Source of the DNA: Ectobacillus funiculus
GTDB taxonomy: Bacteria; Bacillota; Bacilli; Bacillales; Bacillaceae_G
Assembly: GCF_042429435.1 (NCBI RefSeq)
Contig: NZ_JBHMAF010000180.1
Direction: 5' to 3' (one strand)
Length of the DNA: 64,000 nt
Shown here: positions 1-9,131 of the stretch, one piece after another
How the letters are laid out: every line of letters starts with the position of its first letter
How positions within the stretch are numbered: the first letter of the stretch is position 1
The notes under the pieces: generated by a model
Database searches by the model: none
Told to the model about the DNA's origin: nothing
Seen by the model: the letters and a program-made list of their open reading frames with translations, nothing else
Made by a program: the position numbers and the translations under genes

Positions 1-350
1 GTTGATAAAAACCCAAAATAGTTATCGATCATGACATATCTAGATGTCGCTATGTGATATACAGACTTAATCATATGTAATATATTTAATGTTTCAAACT
101 TATAAGCCTTAACATTATGGTAATGATCCAGCTCATATTTAAATGTGGATTTATACAAAAATACTACTTCACAATCCACATTCTGTTTTTTCATTTCTTC
201 ATATATATAGAAATGATTTTCACCATAAGACATAATAAATGAGGCTTTATTTCTTAACGGGAATATCCGGAATGTCATGAACAGCAATTGGAATAAAAAT
301 AAATAGGAGATAATGATAACTTCCCGAAGAATGTGCATAATGTGTATCAT
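1..350 (-). CDS. CDP-glycerol glycerophosphotransferase family (TagB/TagF type), N-terminal part, cut by window edge
   Basis: The minus strand is open from an ATG at 350 to the window edge. An N-terminal hydrophobic segment (about residues 10-32) is followed by SYGENHFYIYEEM, then TSRYVMIDNYFGF. This order matches the start of TagB/TagF wall teichoic acid glycerophosphotransferases, where a Asp-Asn-Tyr/Phe motif follows the first fold. Such membrane-associated enzymes transfer glycerol phosphate from CDP-glycerol to the linkage unit or chain. The ATG overlaps the tagD TGA as ATGA, so translation is probably coupled; a second in-frame ATG lies at 338. CDP-glycerol made by TagD next door would be its donor. 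The catalytic half lies outside the window, so primase (TagB) and polymerase (TagF) roles cannot be separated. Confidence 0.75.
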   Translation of the reverse strand, partial: MIHIMHILREVIIISYLFLFQLLFMTFRIFPLRNKASFIMSYGENHFYIYEEMKKQNVDCEVVFLYKSTFKYELDHYHNVKAYKFETLNILHMIKSVYHIATSRYVMIDNYFGFLS

Positions 351-742
351 CTAGCAATTACAACTAAATCTTTCTTAATCTTTGTAGTAGAAATATCAAC
401 TGTACGCGGTAAGTATACGACATTGCAGCGTTGCTTTAAATAGTCAAACTTCCCTTTCCAGTCATCTCCCATAACAAAAATATCTATTTCATGCTCTATT
501 ACATCTTGTACCTTTTGCTCCCAGTCTTCCTCCGGAATAACCTCATCTACATAACGAATCGCTTCTAAAATCATCTTTCGATGTTCATAGCTATGGTAGG
601 CCTTCTTGTTCTTTAAGCTATTAAACTCATCTGTAGAAACAGCTACAATAAGATAATCTCCCAAATCTTTTGCTCTTTTCAGTAAGTTGATATGTCCCCA
701 ATGCAGTAAATCAAACGTACCATAGGTAATTACCTTTTTCAT
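347..742 (-). CDS. tagD: Glycerol-3-phosphate cytidylyltransferase
   Basis: TagD makes CDP-glycerol from CTP and glycerol 3-phosphate in the cytoplasm, the donor for poly(glycerol phosphate) teichoic acid. The protein of 131 residues starts MKKVITYGTFDLLHWGH; the HWGH nucleotidyltransferase signature and the C-terminal RTVDISTTK motif are both present, and the length fits the family (about 129-132). I chose the ATG at 742 because GGGGAGGAAAATA lies directly before it; the longer frame would start inside this ribosome site. It is the first gene of a coupled pair with the partial glycerophosphotransferase, and an AT-rich stretch upstream probably holds the promoter. I am confident of the function. 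Confidence 0.95.
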   Translation of the reverse strand: MKKVITYGTFDLLHWGHINLLKRAKDLGDYLIVAVSTDEFNSLKNKKAYHSYEHRKMILEAIRYVDEVIPEEDWEQKVQDVIEHEIDIFVMGDDWKGKFDYLKQRCNVVYLPRTVDISTTKIKKDLVVIAR

Positions 743-757
743 TATTTTCCTCCCCAA

Positions 758-1282
758 AAACTATTACATGCTTTTATTGAGTACTTAATCAAGTCAGTGT
801 TTGTCTGTTCTGTATTTGAGATAAAATTAAAAACAAATCCTTCATAATATATTTACAAAAAAATAACAAAAAAATTATATCATATATTTTTCATAAGGTA
901 CAATACGCCTAAAGAGATAGAAAGCAGTATAAATATTGTCTCTTTCCCAAATATAGCTATCCCGACCACAAAAGAAAACGCTTCCAACAAGGGTTTATGT
1001 TTGTTATAATTCAAATACTAACAATACAGCATAGAACATGCATAAAATAAATTCCTATATTTAACAAAAAATATAATAGTATTCCTAGTACCTATTAGCA
1101 AATGTAATAAGGGGTAGTTTGCAATTAAAAAGTGAGAAAACGGCAATCGGGATATTTCGAAATACAAAGCATCTATGCAGCCCCCTAATCGTCAAGAACA
1201 AGGCAGCTTTTGTGACTACTTGTCTTTGAAATGGGATGTCAATAATACCTGATTTTCAATATAGAATAAGGAGGCAACCTAT
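758..1282. other. Intergenic region between tagD and a small hypothetical gene
   Basis: About 525 bases, very AT-rich, between two divergent genes. It must hold the tagD promoter (minus strand) and that of the gene at 1283. On the minus strand TTGTTA and a weak TATGAA box are 17 bases apart near 845-880. I see no open frame, repeat copy or convincing terminator. Confidence 0.5.
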
Positions 1283-1576
1283 ATGAAAACTTGGTCATAT
1301 ACAAGGAATAGTACCCTAACAACAGGTATTACTCCGGAGGGACTTCCATATTTTGAAAATAGAATACAAGGTTGGAATGACAATAACGATTTTTCAGATT
1401 TAGAAGACTTGGTCATCCTCAATGCAGTTCTCTATAATATAGGAGCAGAATTGCGCATTCAAAATACTTATACATCCGAGGATGCATGGAACTGTCCCTT
1501 CATTAGGGAGAAGCATGAAGAAACTGAACAAATTCTTCTACATGAAATTAATCTGTGGTTGAACGGAGTAAACTGA
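1283..1576 (+). CDS. Small hypothetical protein, 97 residues
   Basis: I do not recognise this protein. It is 97 residues, soluble and acidic, with no signal peptide or membrane segment; it has Trp, Tyr and Asn-rich N-terminal sequence (GLPYFENRIQGWNDNN) and a helical C-terminal half ending in LHEINLWLNG. A clear ribosome site, ATAAGGAGG, lies 9-10 bases before the ATG, and a strong terminator follows about 50 bases after the stop, so it looks like a genuine single-gene transcript. It lies between teichoic acid genes, but nothing in the sequence ties it to that pathway. Confidence 0.6.
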   Translation: MKTWSYTRNSTLTTGITPEGLPYFENRIQGWNDNNDFSDLEDLVILNAVLYNIGAELRIQNTYTSEDAWNCPFIREKHEETEQILLHEINLWLNGVN

Positions 1577-1909
1577 CTCTGTTTTATATATGAATGCCAG
1601 TACGAAAAAGGGCAGCCAAAACTAAAAAAAGGCGGGGAGATATCTCCTCGCCCTTTTTGATTGTCTACATACTGACGTTAAGTTAATTAATAAACATTTA
1701 CAAATGGCTAAACCGTAAACAGTTCCAGTAAGCAAGTGAAACTTCCATGTACATTTTTTGTATCAGGGTATGTTTTATAATACAATCCATGTACTTTATA
1801 GCTCTTACGGTGTAGAATAAGAAAATTGTGGTGCTATCTCTTAGAAGAAACAAGGCAGGACAAGGACATCTTTACACCATTAACATTAGAGAATAAAGGA
1901 GGAGCATCT
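1577..1909. other. Intergenic region before the beta-helix gene
   Basis: Besides the terminator at 1624-1660, this 333-base stretch has a TATAAT box at 1786-1791 without a good -35 match. The open frame could be read from upstream of 1910, but the only good ribosome site is the one before 1910. Confidence 0.4.
1624..1660 (+). terminator. Intrinsic terminator after the 97-residue gene
   Basis: The stem GGCGGGGAGA / TCTCCTCGCC, with one G-U pair, is flanked by seven A on the left and five T on the right. It can terminate in either direction; on the plus strand it ends the gene at 1283. Confidence 0.8.
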
Positions 1910-2980
1910 ATGAAAAAAATATTATTTGTCCTTCTTATCACAGCATGCTTCGTAGTACTGCTCCAACAATGGAAACCTCTTGCAGAAAAAGTTCAAGAAA
2001 AAGAAGGGCCTGCTGAAAAACCTTTTGAAGAAACATCAAAGCTGTTAGAACAAAATTATAAAATTATTACTGTGTCATTTCCAAAGAAAAGTGATCCAAG
2101 CAAGCAAATCCAAAAGGCATTAAATCTTGCTAAGAAATCAAAAATACCTATTAAAGTTATAATTCCAGAAGGCTCATATACATTAAAGAAGGCCTTGCAC
2201 ATTTATAGTAATACATGGCTCTACACCTCTCCTAACACAGTTTTCCACAAAGCCAATACACATAAAGAAATTATGCTGCTGAATGGAGATTTTAAGGTCT
2301 CATATAAGGGCTATGATGGAAATTCAAATATCATTGTAGATGGGGGAATTTGGGATGCCGCAGGAAAAGATAAGGTGTGGACACCTTCTGTTTTCGGATT
2401 CGCCCACGGCCGGAATATTCTAATTCAAAATACTGTGATCAAAAATATAGTAGGAGGACACGCGATTGACTCTGCTGGAAACAAGGATGTTATCATTAAA
2501 AATAACAAATTCCTTGGCTTTTATGGGGCAGGAGATGAACCTTACATAGAAGCGATTCAAATTGATGGCATGATTTCAAAGAAGGCTTTTCGAAGATTTG
2601 GGACGGTTGATTTCACTGTTACTAAAAATATAAGAATAGAAGATAACTACTTTGGGAACTCCCATGTAAAAGGCATGAAGCCTTGGGGAGTAGGGGTTGG
2701 GAGTCATTCTACCGCTCTTGCTAGTCCTTACTCCAACATACAAATTTTAAATAATACCTTCGAAGGAATGACCTATGCTGCTGTACGAGGACATAACTGG
2801 GAAAACACTCTTGTTAAGGGGAATCGTTTCATCGATTGTGCCATGGGAGTTCGAATAGATAAATTCGGCTCTTATTATACTGTTGATGGCAAGCACCATA
2901 TAACTAATGGCAAATTTATTACTTCCCAATTTAAAGTAGAAAGCAATGTGTTTATTGAGACAGACAAAAAATATAAATAA
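1910..2980 (+). CDS. Secreted right-handed parallel beta-helix protein
   Basis: A 356-residue protein with an N-terminal signal or anchor (MKKILFVLLITACFVVLLQQW), a charged linker, then a domain whose repeats look like parallel beta-helix coils: IIVDGGIWDAAG, ILIQNTVIKNIVGGHAID, VIIKNNKFLGF, IRIEDNYFG, IQILNNTFEGM, TLVKGNRFID. This fold is typical of pectate-lyase-like polysaccharide lyases, epimerases and phage-type hydrolases. The start at 1910 follows AAAGGAGGAGCATCT; a longer frame from 1826 lacks a ribosome site. Its neighbours make or modify teichoic acid, so it may act on an extracellular glycan. Substrate and catalysis cannot be read from the sequence. Confidence 0.7.
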   Translation: MKKILFVLLITACFVVLLQQWKPLAEKVQEKEGPAEKPFEETSKLLEQNYKIITVSFPKKSDPSKQIQKALNLAKKSKIPIKVIIPEGSYTLKKALHIYSNTWLYTSPNTVFHKANTHKEIMLLNGDFKVSYKGYDGNSNIIVDGGIWDAAGKDKVWTPSVFGFAHGRNILIQNTVIKNIVGGHAIDSAGNKDVIIKNNKFLGFYGAGDEPYIEAIQIDGMISKKAFRRFGTVDFTVTKNIRIEDNYFGNSHVKGMKPWGVGVGSHSTALASPYSNIQILNNTFEGMTYAAVRGHNWENTLVKGNRFIDCAMGVRIDKFGSYYTVDGKHHITNGKFITSQFKVESNVFIETDKKYK

Positions 2981-2983
2981 GAA

Positions 2984-3090
2984 AAAAACTCGCTGATCGG
3001 CAAGACTTTAAGTGAGCACTGTGCTTCTAAAGCTTCCTATTACGTCGAATCGGCTTCTAGTTAGAAATTTATACTTAGAGTGTAAAAAAC
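2984..3090 (+). repeat. Dispersed post-terminator repeat, copy 1 (shortened)
   Basis: Copy of the window-wide intergenic repeat. It shows the left hairpin start (AACTCGCTGATCGGC), the ATTACGTCGAATCGGCTTC core and the right end AGAAATTTATACTTAGAGTG followed by TAAAAAA. About 25-30 bases of the middle are missing. The right end runs straight into the tagF terminator. Confidence 0.75.
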
Positions 3091-3146
3091 AAGGATATCC
3101 CAAAAGGTTAGCATTAGCACTGTGCATCGCCTTTTGGGATATCCTT
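3084..3146 (-). terminator. Intrinsic terminator of the tagF-like gene
   Basis: A perfect 17-bp stem (3091-3107 with 3130-3146, AAGGATATCCCAAAAGG) with a 22-base loop. On the minus strand it is followed by TTGTTTTTTACAC, which gives the T tract for the gene ending at 3219. The T tract coincides with the end of repeat copy 1. Confidence 0.85.
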
Positions 3147-3218
3147 CATTTCATACATGATATTAGTAATACAGTAAGATACGTTCGCCGTGGAACTTCA
3201 CTTTTATATAGTGCTTCC

Positions 3219-6185
3219 TTATTCTAATACCATCAAAATTCGTCTGCTAATCCGATGAACAAGGGGGATTTCTTTGGATTTTCTCCATAGAGATCTAATC
3301 AGATAATTCTTTTTCATGCGAACGAGAAGAGAATCCGGCTGAGTAAGTTCATCTTCCCTCTTGATAATCTCACGATAAATTCTAGCGCTATTGTTATGAT
3401 CGACGTATTTGAAGTAGTCATGTCGTATTGCGCTGAATTCTTCTTTTTCTTGGAATCCGTTTTCTATATACATGCTAAGCTTATCCACTAACTCAGAAGC
3501 ACTATATGATACATCACCGAATAGCTCCTGTTTTAAATCCATATAGCTTCCTTGATTTTCTACATATTGCTCTAAATCAAAGTGGAAAAACAGAATCGGC
3601 TTCTTCTGATAATACATTTCCCAAGCTACACTAGAATAATCCGTTATTAATAGGCTTGAACGCATGAGTAAGTCATTGATTTTTTCTTCTCCAAATTGAA
3701 TAACATTGATGTGCTCATTTGAACTAGTAAAGTTTGAAACATATGGCATAAATTTCGGGTGTACATAGAAGTTAAGCACAACATTATTTTCCTTGAGTAC
3801 ACGAAGGAACTTTTCTGATTGAAGAACACCATTATACTCGCGGTAGTAATCGGACTGAACAAACTGCTCCTCTTCTACCTCCTCAAGCCAGTTTCTCCAT
3901 GTTGGCATTAGGAAAATTTCCTTTCTAGGCATCTCCTGTGAGCGATCTTGCACTACATCCCATCTAGATAAGCCTGTAACAATAATATTCTCTTTCTTAT
4001 ACCCGAAATAATCTTCTACAATTTTCTTCTCAAAATCAGAGGAAACTACAAATAATTCTGCACCATTTGATGAATTCACCTTAAATGTGTTGTCTACCCG
4101 CTTTAGGCCTAATACACCATGCTGTAGGAAAACATACTTTTTCTGATCTACAAAATCACGGATGACGCCATTAGAAACCCGCCATGCATATCCGTGCCCT
4201 TTTGTTTCTGAAGCAACAATTAATCTAGAAGCAAGCAACAACAAAAGATGCTTGATACTCATGAAATAAACGACTCGGTTCTTATATGGAATCAAGTTTT
4301 GTTCATCCGCGGAACCTTTCTTGATTACATAATAAACCTTTTTATCATAATAGTTTTCATAACAGTGCTTAAAGAAATAAAAACTATTATCTTGTGCTGT
4401 TTCTGAATACTTCTCATGAATCAGCCAAATCGGCTTCCAATTAAAATACCAAAATAGCAGATTATATAGAAAATATGCAGTATATTCATTGACCTTATAT
4501 TTAAGAGACTCAAACTCTCCTGTTTGACGATACGTGATACTAAGACAATCATTTGCAGTAGTATATGGGTATGCCATATAACCATCTTGATTGGTTATGC
4601 TATACTTCAGCATTTGATGCTTTAGCTTCAATCTGATGGAATACTTATCATTTCGAAGTCGAATCAATCGTTTCTCTTTATTTTTTAATGTAACACAAAT
4701 AAAGAAGTCCCAATAGAATTGCTCTAGCTCTACTTCACTTAGATTGAATTCAGCCTTAATTTTTCTGCTGTATCCATCCTTTAAGCTCTCTTCAGTACAA
4801 GGAATATGGAATACTTTGCTCTTATCATTTCGAAGTCGCAAAACAACGTGATCTACAGCAAAGTCATTTGTTTCCTTAACTGTCACACCAGCCGTAAACT
4901 GCAATAGGCCTGCTTTGTTCATAGACAAATCAAGGATCCCCGCGTTAGCTGGATACTTTGCGTTCACATATTGCTCTTCTGTACAGAAATAGAAGGAGAA
5001 TTCATTATCTGCTGTTAGGTAAGGTGCAACACCGATTTCTTCATGCAGCTTCACATAACCCACATGCTTATCCGCTTCAGCTTTATATGTAACATTATAA
5101 TGCCCGATTCTTCTTACTTCTTTCACATGCTCGTGATGAAGTTCGACAGACAAATCCCATCTTCCTGTGGCAACAATCTCGTTTTGCAATTGGGAAAGAG
5201 GCATCTTGATTTGTTCCTTCCCTTTATGCAAGGATCGTTTTACATCCAATATTATTTTATCCTTTGCTTTTCTTTTCTTTAGGTAAAATTCTATTTTATG
5301 AGCATATTTTAGTTCCTTCGGCGCTACATCAAACACGATATATTCATTCTGAATTCGCAAGTTCTCCGCAAGCATGTTTCCTTTGATAGTTTGGCGGGAA
5401 ATCCTTTGCGGCTCCTCACCTTGTTTCTTAATAGCAAAGGCAATCTGATTCTTTGTCTTTGCTTGAATATTTAACTCGTAACGCTCTAATATATTGCCTT
5501 TTATCACTTGCAAGTACACGTTCCACTTCTGTTTCTTACGAAGCGGCTTTAGCTCTTTTTTATCGACGACAAGACCTTCTCGTTTGCTGTCAAGGCGCAT
5601 CGGGACTAGGCAAACATCATCTCCGCTTTTCATGATCAGTTGCATATCTTTTGCATCACCAGACAGTGGTTCTTTAAAAGAAAACATTACTTTTGTTGCA
5701 GTTTCTTCTATACGCTTCACTTTTCGCGGAAATTGTACCACATCATAGCTTTTATCCTCCAATTGCAGCAGGTTCCCACAATGAATAGACAGACCATTTT
5801 TTTCTGTAAGGTACGGGATGAAGGAATATTTACCGTTGTTATTAATTGGATTAAGGTAACGTAGTGGTTCTGATGTTACTGGCACATCATATAAACCGAT
5901 TCGCTTCTGGCTAGCCGTCTTTCCACTTGCTAGCTCCACAAAGAAATCCCATCTTCCTTTTTCTAGCTCTTCCATTTGCTTTGTAGGAATAATGAACTTA
6001 TAAGATTCTGGGTATTCCTTGCACTTATATTCCAATAACTTTCTTTTATTTCCGTTCCGATTCTGAATTAATAGCTTACATAAATCTTCATTATAGGAAA
6101 AGTTTTTGGAAAAAGTGAGCTGTAAGCTTGTTCCGTCCCACATTATACGATCGAACGCTAGTTTCTTTCCTATATTTTTTTGCAT
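3219..6185 (-). CDS. tagF: TagF-like CDP-glycerol:poly(glycerophosphate) glycerophosphotransferase with long N-terminal region
   Basis: 988 residues. The C-terminal 400 or so carry the glycerophosphotransferase domain: VASETKGHGYAW, FLQHGVLGLKR with the conserved His, TGLSRWD, FYVHPKFMPY and LITDYSSVAWEMYYQKKP, all hallmarks of TagF-type polymerases that extend the poly(glycerol phosphate) chain at the inner membrane face. The first 570 residues contain three related beta-rich modules, each with a W-D-F/L motif followed by an R-I/L strand (near residues 80, 340 and 500). The start follows GAGGTGAGAAA. TagF of B. subtilis is about 746 residues, so this is longer through the N-terminal modules. 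A perfect terminator follows. Polymerase is likely; a variant polymer is possible. Confidence 0.85.
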   Translation of the reverse strand: MQKNIGKKLAFDRIMWDGTSLQLTFSKNFSYNEDLCKLLIQNRNGNKRKLLEYKCKEYPESYKFIIPTKQMEELEKGRWDFFVELASGKTASQKRIGLYDVPVTSEPLRYLNPINNNGKYSFIPYLTEKNGLSIHCGNLLQLEDKSYDVVQFPRKVKRIEETATKVMFSFKEPLSGDAKDMQLIMKSGDDVCLVPMRLDSKREGLVVDKKELKPLRKKQKWNVYLQVIKGNILERYELNIQAKTKNQIAFAIKKQGEEPQRISRQTIKGNMLAENLRIQNEYIVFDVAPKELKYAHKIEFYLKKRKAKDKIILDVKRSLHKGKEQIKMPLSQLQNEIVATGRWDLSVELHHEHVKEVRRIGHYNVTYKAEADKHVGYVKLHEEIGVAPYLTADNEFSFYFCTEEQYVNAKYPANAGILDLSMNKAGLLQFTAGVTVKETNDFAVDHVVLRLRNDKSKVFHIPCTEESLKDGYSRKIKAEFNLSEVELEQFYWDFFICVTLKNKEKRLIRLRNDKYSIRLKLKHQMLKYSITNQDGYMAYPYTTANDCLSITYRQTGEFESLKYKVNEYTAYFLYNLLFWYFNWKPIWLIHEKYSETAQDNSFYFFKHCYENYYDKKVYYVIKKGSADEQNLIPYKNRVVYFMSIKHLLLLLASRLIVASETKGHGYAWRVSNGVIRDFVDQKKYVFLQHGVLGLKRVDNTFKVNSSNGAELFVVSSDFEKKIVEDYFGYKKENIIVTGLSRWDVVQDRSQEMPRKEIFLMPTWRNWLEEVEEEQFVQSDYYREYNGVLQSEKFLRVLKENNVVLNFYVHPKFMPYVSNFTSSNEHINVIQFGEEKINDLLMRSSLLITDYSSVAWEMYYQKKPILFFHFDLEQYVENQGSYMDLKQELFGDVSYSASELVDKLSMYIENGFQEKEEFSAIRHDYFKYVDHNNSARIYREIIKREDELTQPDSLLVRMKKNYLIRSLWRKSKEIPLVHRISRRILMVLE

Positions 6186-7050
6186 TTTCTCACCTCTTCA
6201 TTTCTTTTCCTTTTTAATATCCAAAGTAAGATCAATAATAAACCTCTACTTATATCTTGTTATTCCCTTGCATGACAAGGGTTTTATATACTATAAATAC
6301 TATTCATAACAGCAGTTTCTCCCGTCATCCTATTGGATACACACGGTGAACCTGGTAAAATATGTTCACAAATAAATATTATAACGCATATAATACCGTT
6401 TACAATATCCATTCATAAGTTTACAGTTAATTTCTACACACACCCGCAAACGCCCAAATCACAACCCTCACTTCTTAAAACCCATTCATACGATTGATCA
6501 GGCATGCTGACTGACCAGAGAAGCTCATCATAAAAACCGCAACAAAAGGAACACGTTTCTTGTAGAATATAAGTGCCTAGACCAATAAACCCAAGAAAAT
6601 ATGTTCTCTATGAAATACCCTCCCTAACTCTTGCATTTACTTCAGTACTCACCTTCTCAAAGAATGCTTCAGAAAATACGGAACCACGTTCTCTTAATGA
6701 GTCTGAGGTATCAGCGAGAGAGTATTGTCTATTTCCCGTTACTCAATATGCTCACTTAACATTACATTAATTCCCTTAAATAAAAACATCTAAATAAAGG
6801 AATGTTAGGGGATTGGTTGATTATCCTCTATACACTTTACATTGCTCATCATGCTTTCCCCTGTACATTAGACAAAAATAATCCCTTTTAAATAAACAAA
6901 CTGCTACAAGTGAGGGCATGTACTCTGATTGTTTAACAAAGAAGCCCCTACATACATAAGAAAAGACTTTGCTAGTTTTACACCTATCCCTCTATTGATA
7001 AGTTGTATATAATAGATTCGTTAGTTCACAAAAGTAAGGAGTTTCAACAA
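6186..7050. other. Long intergenic region between tagF-like gene and SGNH hydrolase
   Basis: 865 bases between divergent genes. The tagF side is AT-rich and probably holds its promoter. The middle has a decayed open frame (see 6434-6742). The right end has TATAAT at 7008-7013 and the ribosome site of the SGNH gene. No repeat copy is present. Confidence 0.5.
6434..6742 (-). pseudogene. Possible gene remnant with one in-frame TAG
   Basis: Read on the minus strand, one frame stays open for about 100 codons except for a single TAG. It gives TGNRQYSLADTSDSLRERG, SVFSEAFFEKVSTEVNARV, REGIS-stop, then RTYFLGFIGLGTYILQE and a Cys-rich tail. The first part looks like a soluble helical segment and the second like a membrane segment. 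There is no start codon with a ribosome site. I do not recognise the family. In AT-rich DNA such a frame is uncommon but could be chance. Confidence 0.3.
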
Positions 7051-7905
7051 ATGAAAAGAGTCTGGATTTTTACTGTTACTGCTTTGCTTATCTTATCCAT
7101 TACCTGTAACTTATATTTGTTCTTTGAAAAGAAAGATGAAAAAACTGTTACTCGCTATAGCGAGGAGCCTAAGAAGAGCCCAGAAGAGATTTATCAAGAC
7201 ATGCTTACAGAAATGAAACAAAGTTCACATAAAAGCATGATTGATTTCTTACGATATACATCCTATAAAAATGGAAGTGCAAAAATAGTTGCATTAGGGG
7301 ATAGTGTCACTTACGGGGTAGGTGCTTCACCTGAAGGGAATGATCATCTCAATCACTCATGGGTTGGATTGCTACAAAATTATGTTGGATCTAATGTAAA
7401 GGGTATCCGCAATGTAAAGATTGTGAATAAAGGATTCCCAGGTCACACAACGTCCCAGCTACTGAAAGAAAATCGGATTAATGAAGTTATAGCAGAGCAG
7501 CCCGATATAGTAATATTTGAAGTTTGTCTCCTCAACAATCAACGCAAATCTGTATCACTTGAACAAACAAATGCTGATATAAAGACTATTGTGAAGGAAA
7601 TCCATAAGCAATTTCCTGAGACACTAATTGTACTGCAATCACCAAATCCTAGTACTACAAGGGTTAAGGCAAATAAGCTTGGTTTGACATACAAGGACTA
7701 TTTAGATAGCACCAAAACATATGTTACAAGTAAAGGATGGTATTATATCGATATCCATACTGCGTATGAAAAAGCAATACATACAAAAAAACTGCCGCTA
7801 GAACAGACCCTCATTGCAGATGGGGTACACCCTAATGATATTGGATATAACATTTGGTTTGATATTCTAAAAAATGCCTTCTCAGAGCAACTGACACGAT
7901 TATAA
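7051..7905 (+). CDS. Membrane-anchored or secreted SGNH/GDSL hydrolase
   Basis: 284 residues. An N-terminal hydrophobic segment (MKRVWIFTVTALLILSITCN) is followed by a linker and an SGNH fold: block I ALGDSVTYGVGAS with the nucleophile Ser, then VNKGFPGHTTSQLL, and block V IADGVHPNDIGYNIW with the catalytic Asp and His. Such enzymes deacylate lipids or O-acetylated glycans outside the cell. The ATG at 7051 follows GTAAGGAGTTTCAACA; the longer frame from 7003 has no ribosome site. With an acetyltransferase convergent on its right and teichoic acid genes on its left, removal of acetyl groups from a wall polymer is a fair guess, not shown. Confidence 0.8.
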   Translation: MKRVWIFTVTALLILSITCNLYLFFEKKDEKTVTRYSEEPKKSPEEIYQDMLTEMKQSSHKSMIDFLRYTSYKNGSAKIVALGDSVTYGVGASPEGNDHLNHSWVGLLQNYVGSNVKGIRNVKIVNKGFPGHTTSQLLKENRINEVIAEQPDIVIFEVCLLNNQRKSVSLEQTNADIKTIVKEIHKQFPETLIVLQSPNPSTTRVKANKLGLTYKDYLDSTKTYVTSKGWYYIDIHTAYEKAIHTKKLPLEQTLIADGVHPNDIGYNIWFDILKNAFSEQLTRL

Positions 7906-7906
7906 A

Positions 7907-8029
7907 AAAAACTCGCCGACTGGCGAGCCTGCCCTTGGGCGAAGACAGAGGCGTAGTTGCACTGACACTTTATTCTTAAAATGTCCTACTACGTCGAAGC
8001 TGAAAATTTATACTTAAGGTGTAAAAAAG
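7907..8029 (+). repeat. Dispersed post-terminator repeat, copy 2
   Basis: Near full-length copy: ACTCGCCGACTGGCGAG hairpin, GGGCGAAGACAGAGGCGTAG block, TACTACGTCGAAGC and the end TTTATACTTAAGGTGTAAAA. It begins right at the stop of the SGNH gene and ends at the acetyltransferase terminator. Confidence 0.85.
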
Positions 8030-8075
8030 ACTAATTCCTAACACTCCATCTGTAGTGCGGATTGTTAGGAATCAG
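8022..8075 (-). terminator. Intrinsic terminator of the acetyltransferase gene
   Basis: Stem CTAATTCCTAACA (8031 on) paired with TTGTTAGGAATCAG (to 8075), followed on the minus strand by TCTTTTTTACAC. Confidence 0.75.
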
Positions 8076-8176
8076 TTCCTTTCAGTACATTTATAAAAGT
8101 CCCCTAAATGGGCAGATTCATACTTTCTTTAGCACTAACAAATCAGCTCTTATGTCTATTATCTGTTATTACACGA

Positions 8177-8788
8177 TTACCCTTTTGGCTCTTGTGCTGT
8201 CTCAGCACGTCTCTTTTTAACGTTGTCATAGCCTCTTCTAGATTGAGATTTTGTATTTTCAGCTATAATTTTAGCCGGAATGCCGACAACAGTTACATTG
8301 TCCGGAACATCCTTAGTGACAACAGAATTAGCTCCTATAGATACATTATTCCCTATTGTTATTCCTCCGAATATTTTGGCTCCAGGCCCTATATAAACGT
8401 TATTACCGATTTTAGGAACCGCACCTTTATGCATACCTATATTAACTCCAGAGTGAATTTCACAATTTTTTCCTATACGAGCTTTCTTATTAACTGTAAC
8501 TGAACCAAAATGTGGGATTTTTAATCCCGGACCAAATGATCCTGGATGTATAGAGATACCTAATCTGGCTCCTACCTTTTTAAGCTGGATTAATGATCTG
8601 TTATATCTCCACAGCCAGAAAGAGTTCTTTAACTTCTTTATCTTTAAATATTCTGCCTTCCTTAATAAACGTTGGAAGTATAGTTCTGGATGCAAAACCT
8701 TATAACTGCGTTTCCATTGATCTAATTTCCTTGCATCTAAATCAGATTCTAAATATATATAATAGTCTTCTCGAGTCTTTATCGGCAA
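8177..8788 (-). CDS. Hexapeptide-repeat acyltransferase, serine acetyltransferase-like
   Basis: 203 residues: a helical N-terminal half of about 90 residues, then a left-handed beta-helix of hexapeptide repeats with the order seen in CysE/WcaB-type acetyltransferases (IHPGSFGPGLKIPHFGSVTV, IGKNCEIHSGVNIG, IGNNVYIGPGAKIFG, IGNNVSIGANSVVTKDVP, VVGIPAKII). The His in IPHFG/EIHSG positions fits acetyl-CoA transfer. The likely start is TTG at 8788 with GGGGAG 7 bases upstream. C-terminal residues after AKII are basic and unrelated to the fold. Given the setting next to wall-polymer genes, polysaccharide O-acetylation is more likely than cysteine synthesis, but both are open. Confidence 0.75.
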   Translation of the reverse strand: MPIKTREDYYIYLESDLDARKLDQWKRSYKVLHPELYFQRLLRKAEYLKIKKLKNSFWLWRYNRSLIQLKKVGARLGISIHPGSFGPGLKIPHFGSVTVNKKARIGKNCEIHSGVNIGMHKGAVPKIGNNVYIGPGAKIFGGITIGNNVSIGANSVVTKDVPDNVTVVGIPAKIIAENTKSQSRRGYDNVKKRRAETAQEPKG

Positions 8789-9131
8789 AATTCTCTCCCC
8801 TTGATATTCAATTGTTCGTTATTCATTATTTTTACCTTAATCCTATGTATATTTCAAGAGCAAAACCAATCCAAATCAACCATTTCTAAAGAACAATGGA
8901 GTACAGAATTGTACAACGCACTTACGCTCCAACCTGTTGAACTACTTTTCTCTCTTTTTAAAGTTGTACGTTTGTATATGTGTGATGAAAGAAGACCTAA
9001 GCCTTATATACATACTAGGACTTTTCTTGTTAAACTGTGTATTGTACGGCATTTTAGAGTTAGGATCAGTGTTGCCTTAACTATCTTACTCTTTTACATT
9101 ACACTACACGGATCAAGGAGACCTATACTAT
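8789..9131. other. Intergenic region with probable divergent promoters
   Basis: 343 bases. TTGCCT (9072-9077) and TACATT (9095-9100) are 17 bases apart and suit the gene starting at 9132. A plus-strand open frame of 147 codons crosses this area but has no ribosome site and overlaps that gene in another frame. Confidence 0.4.

Noticed and set aside
3012..3227. 71-codon plus-strand ORF after the beta-helix gene
   Set aside because: Lies within repeat copy 1 and the tagF terminator stem.
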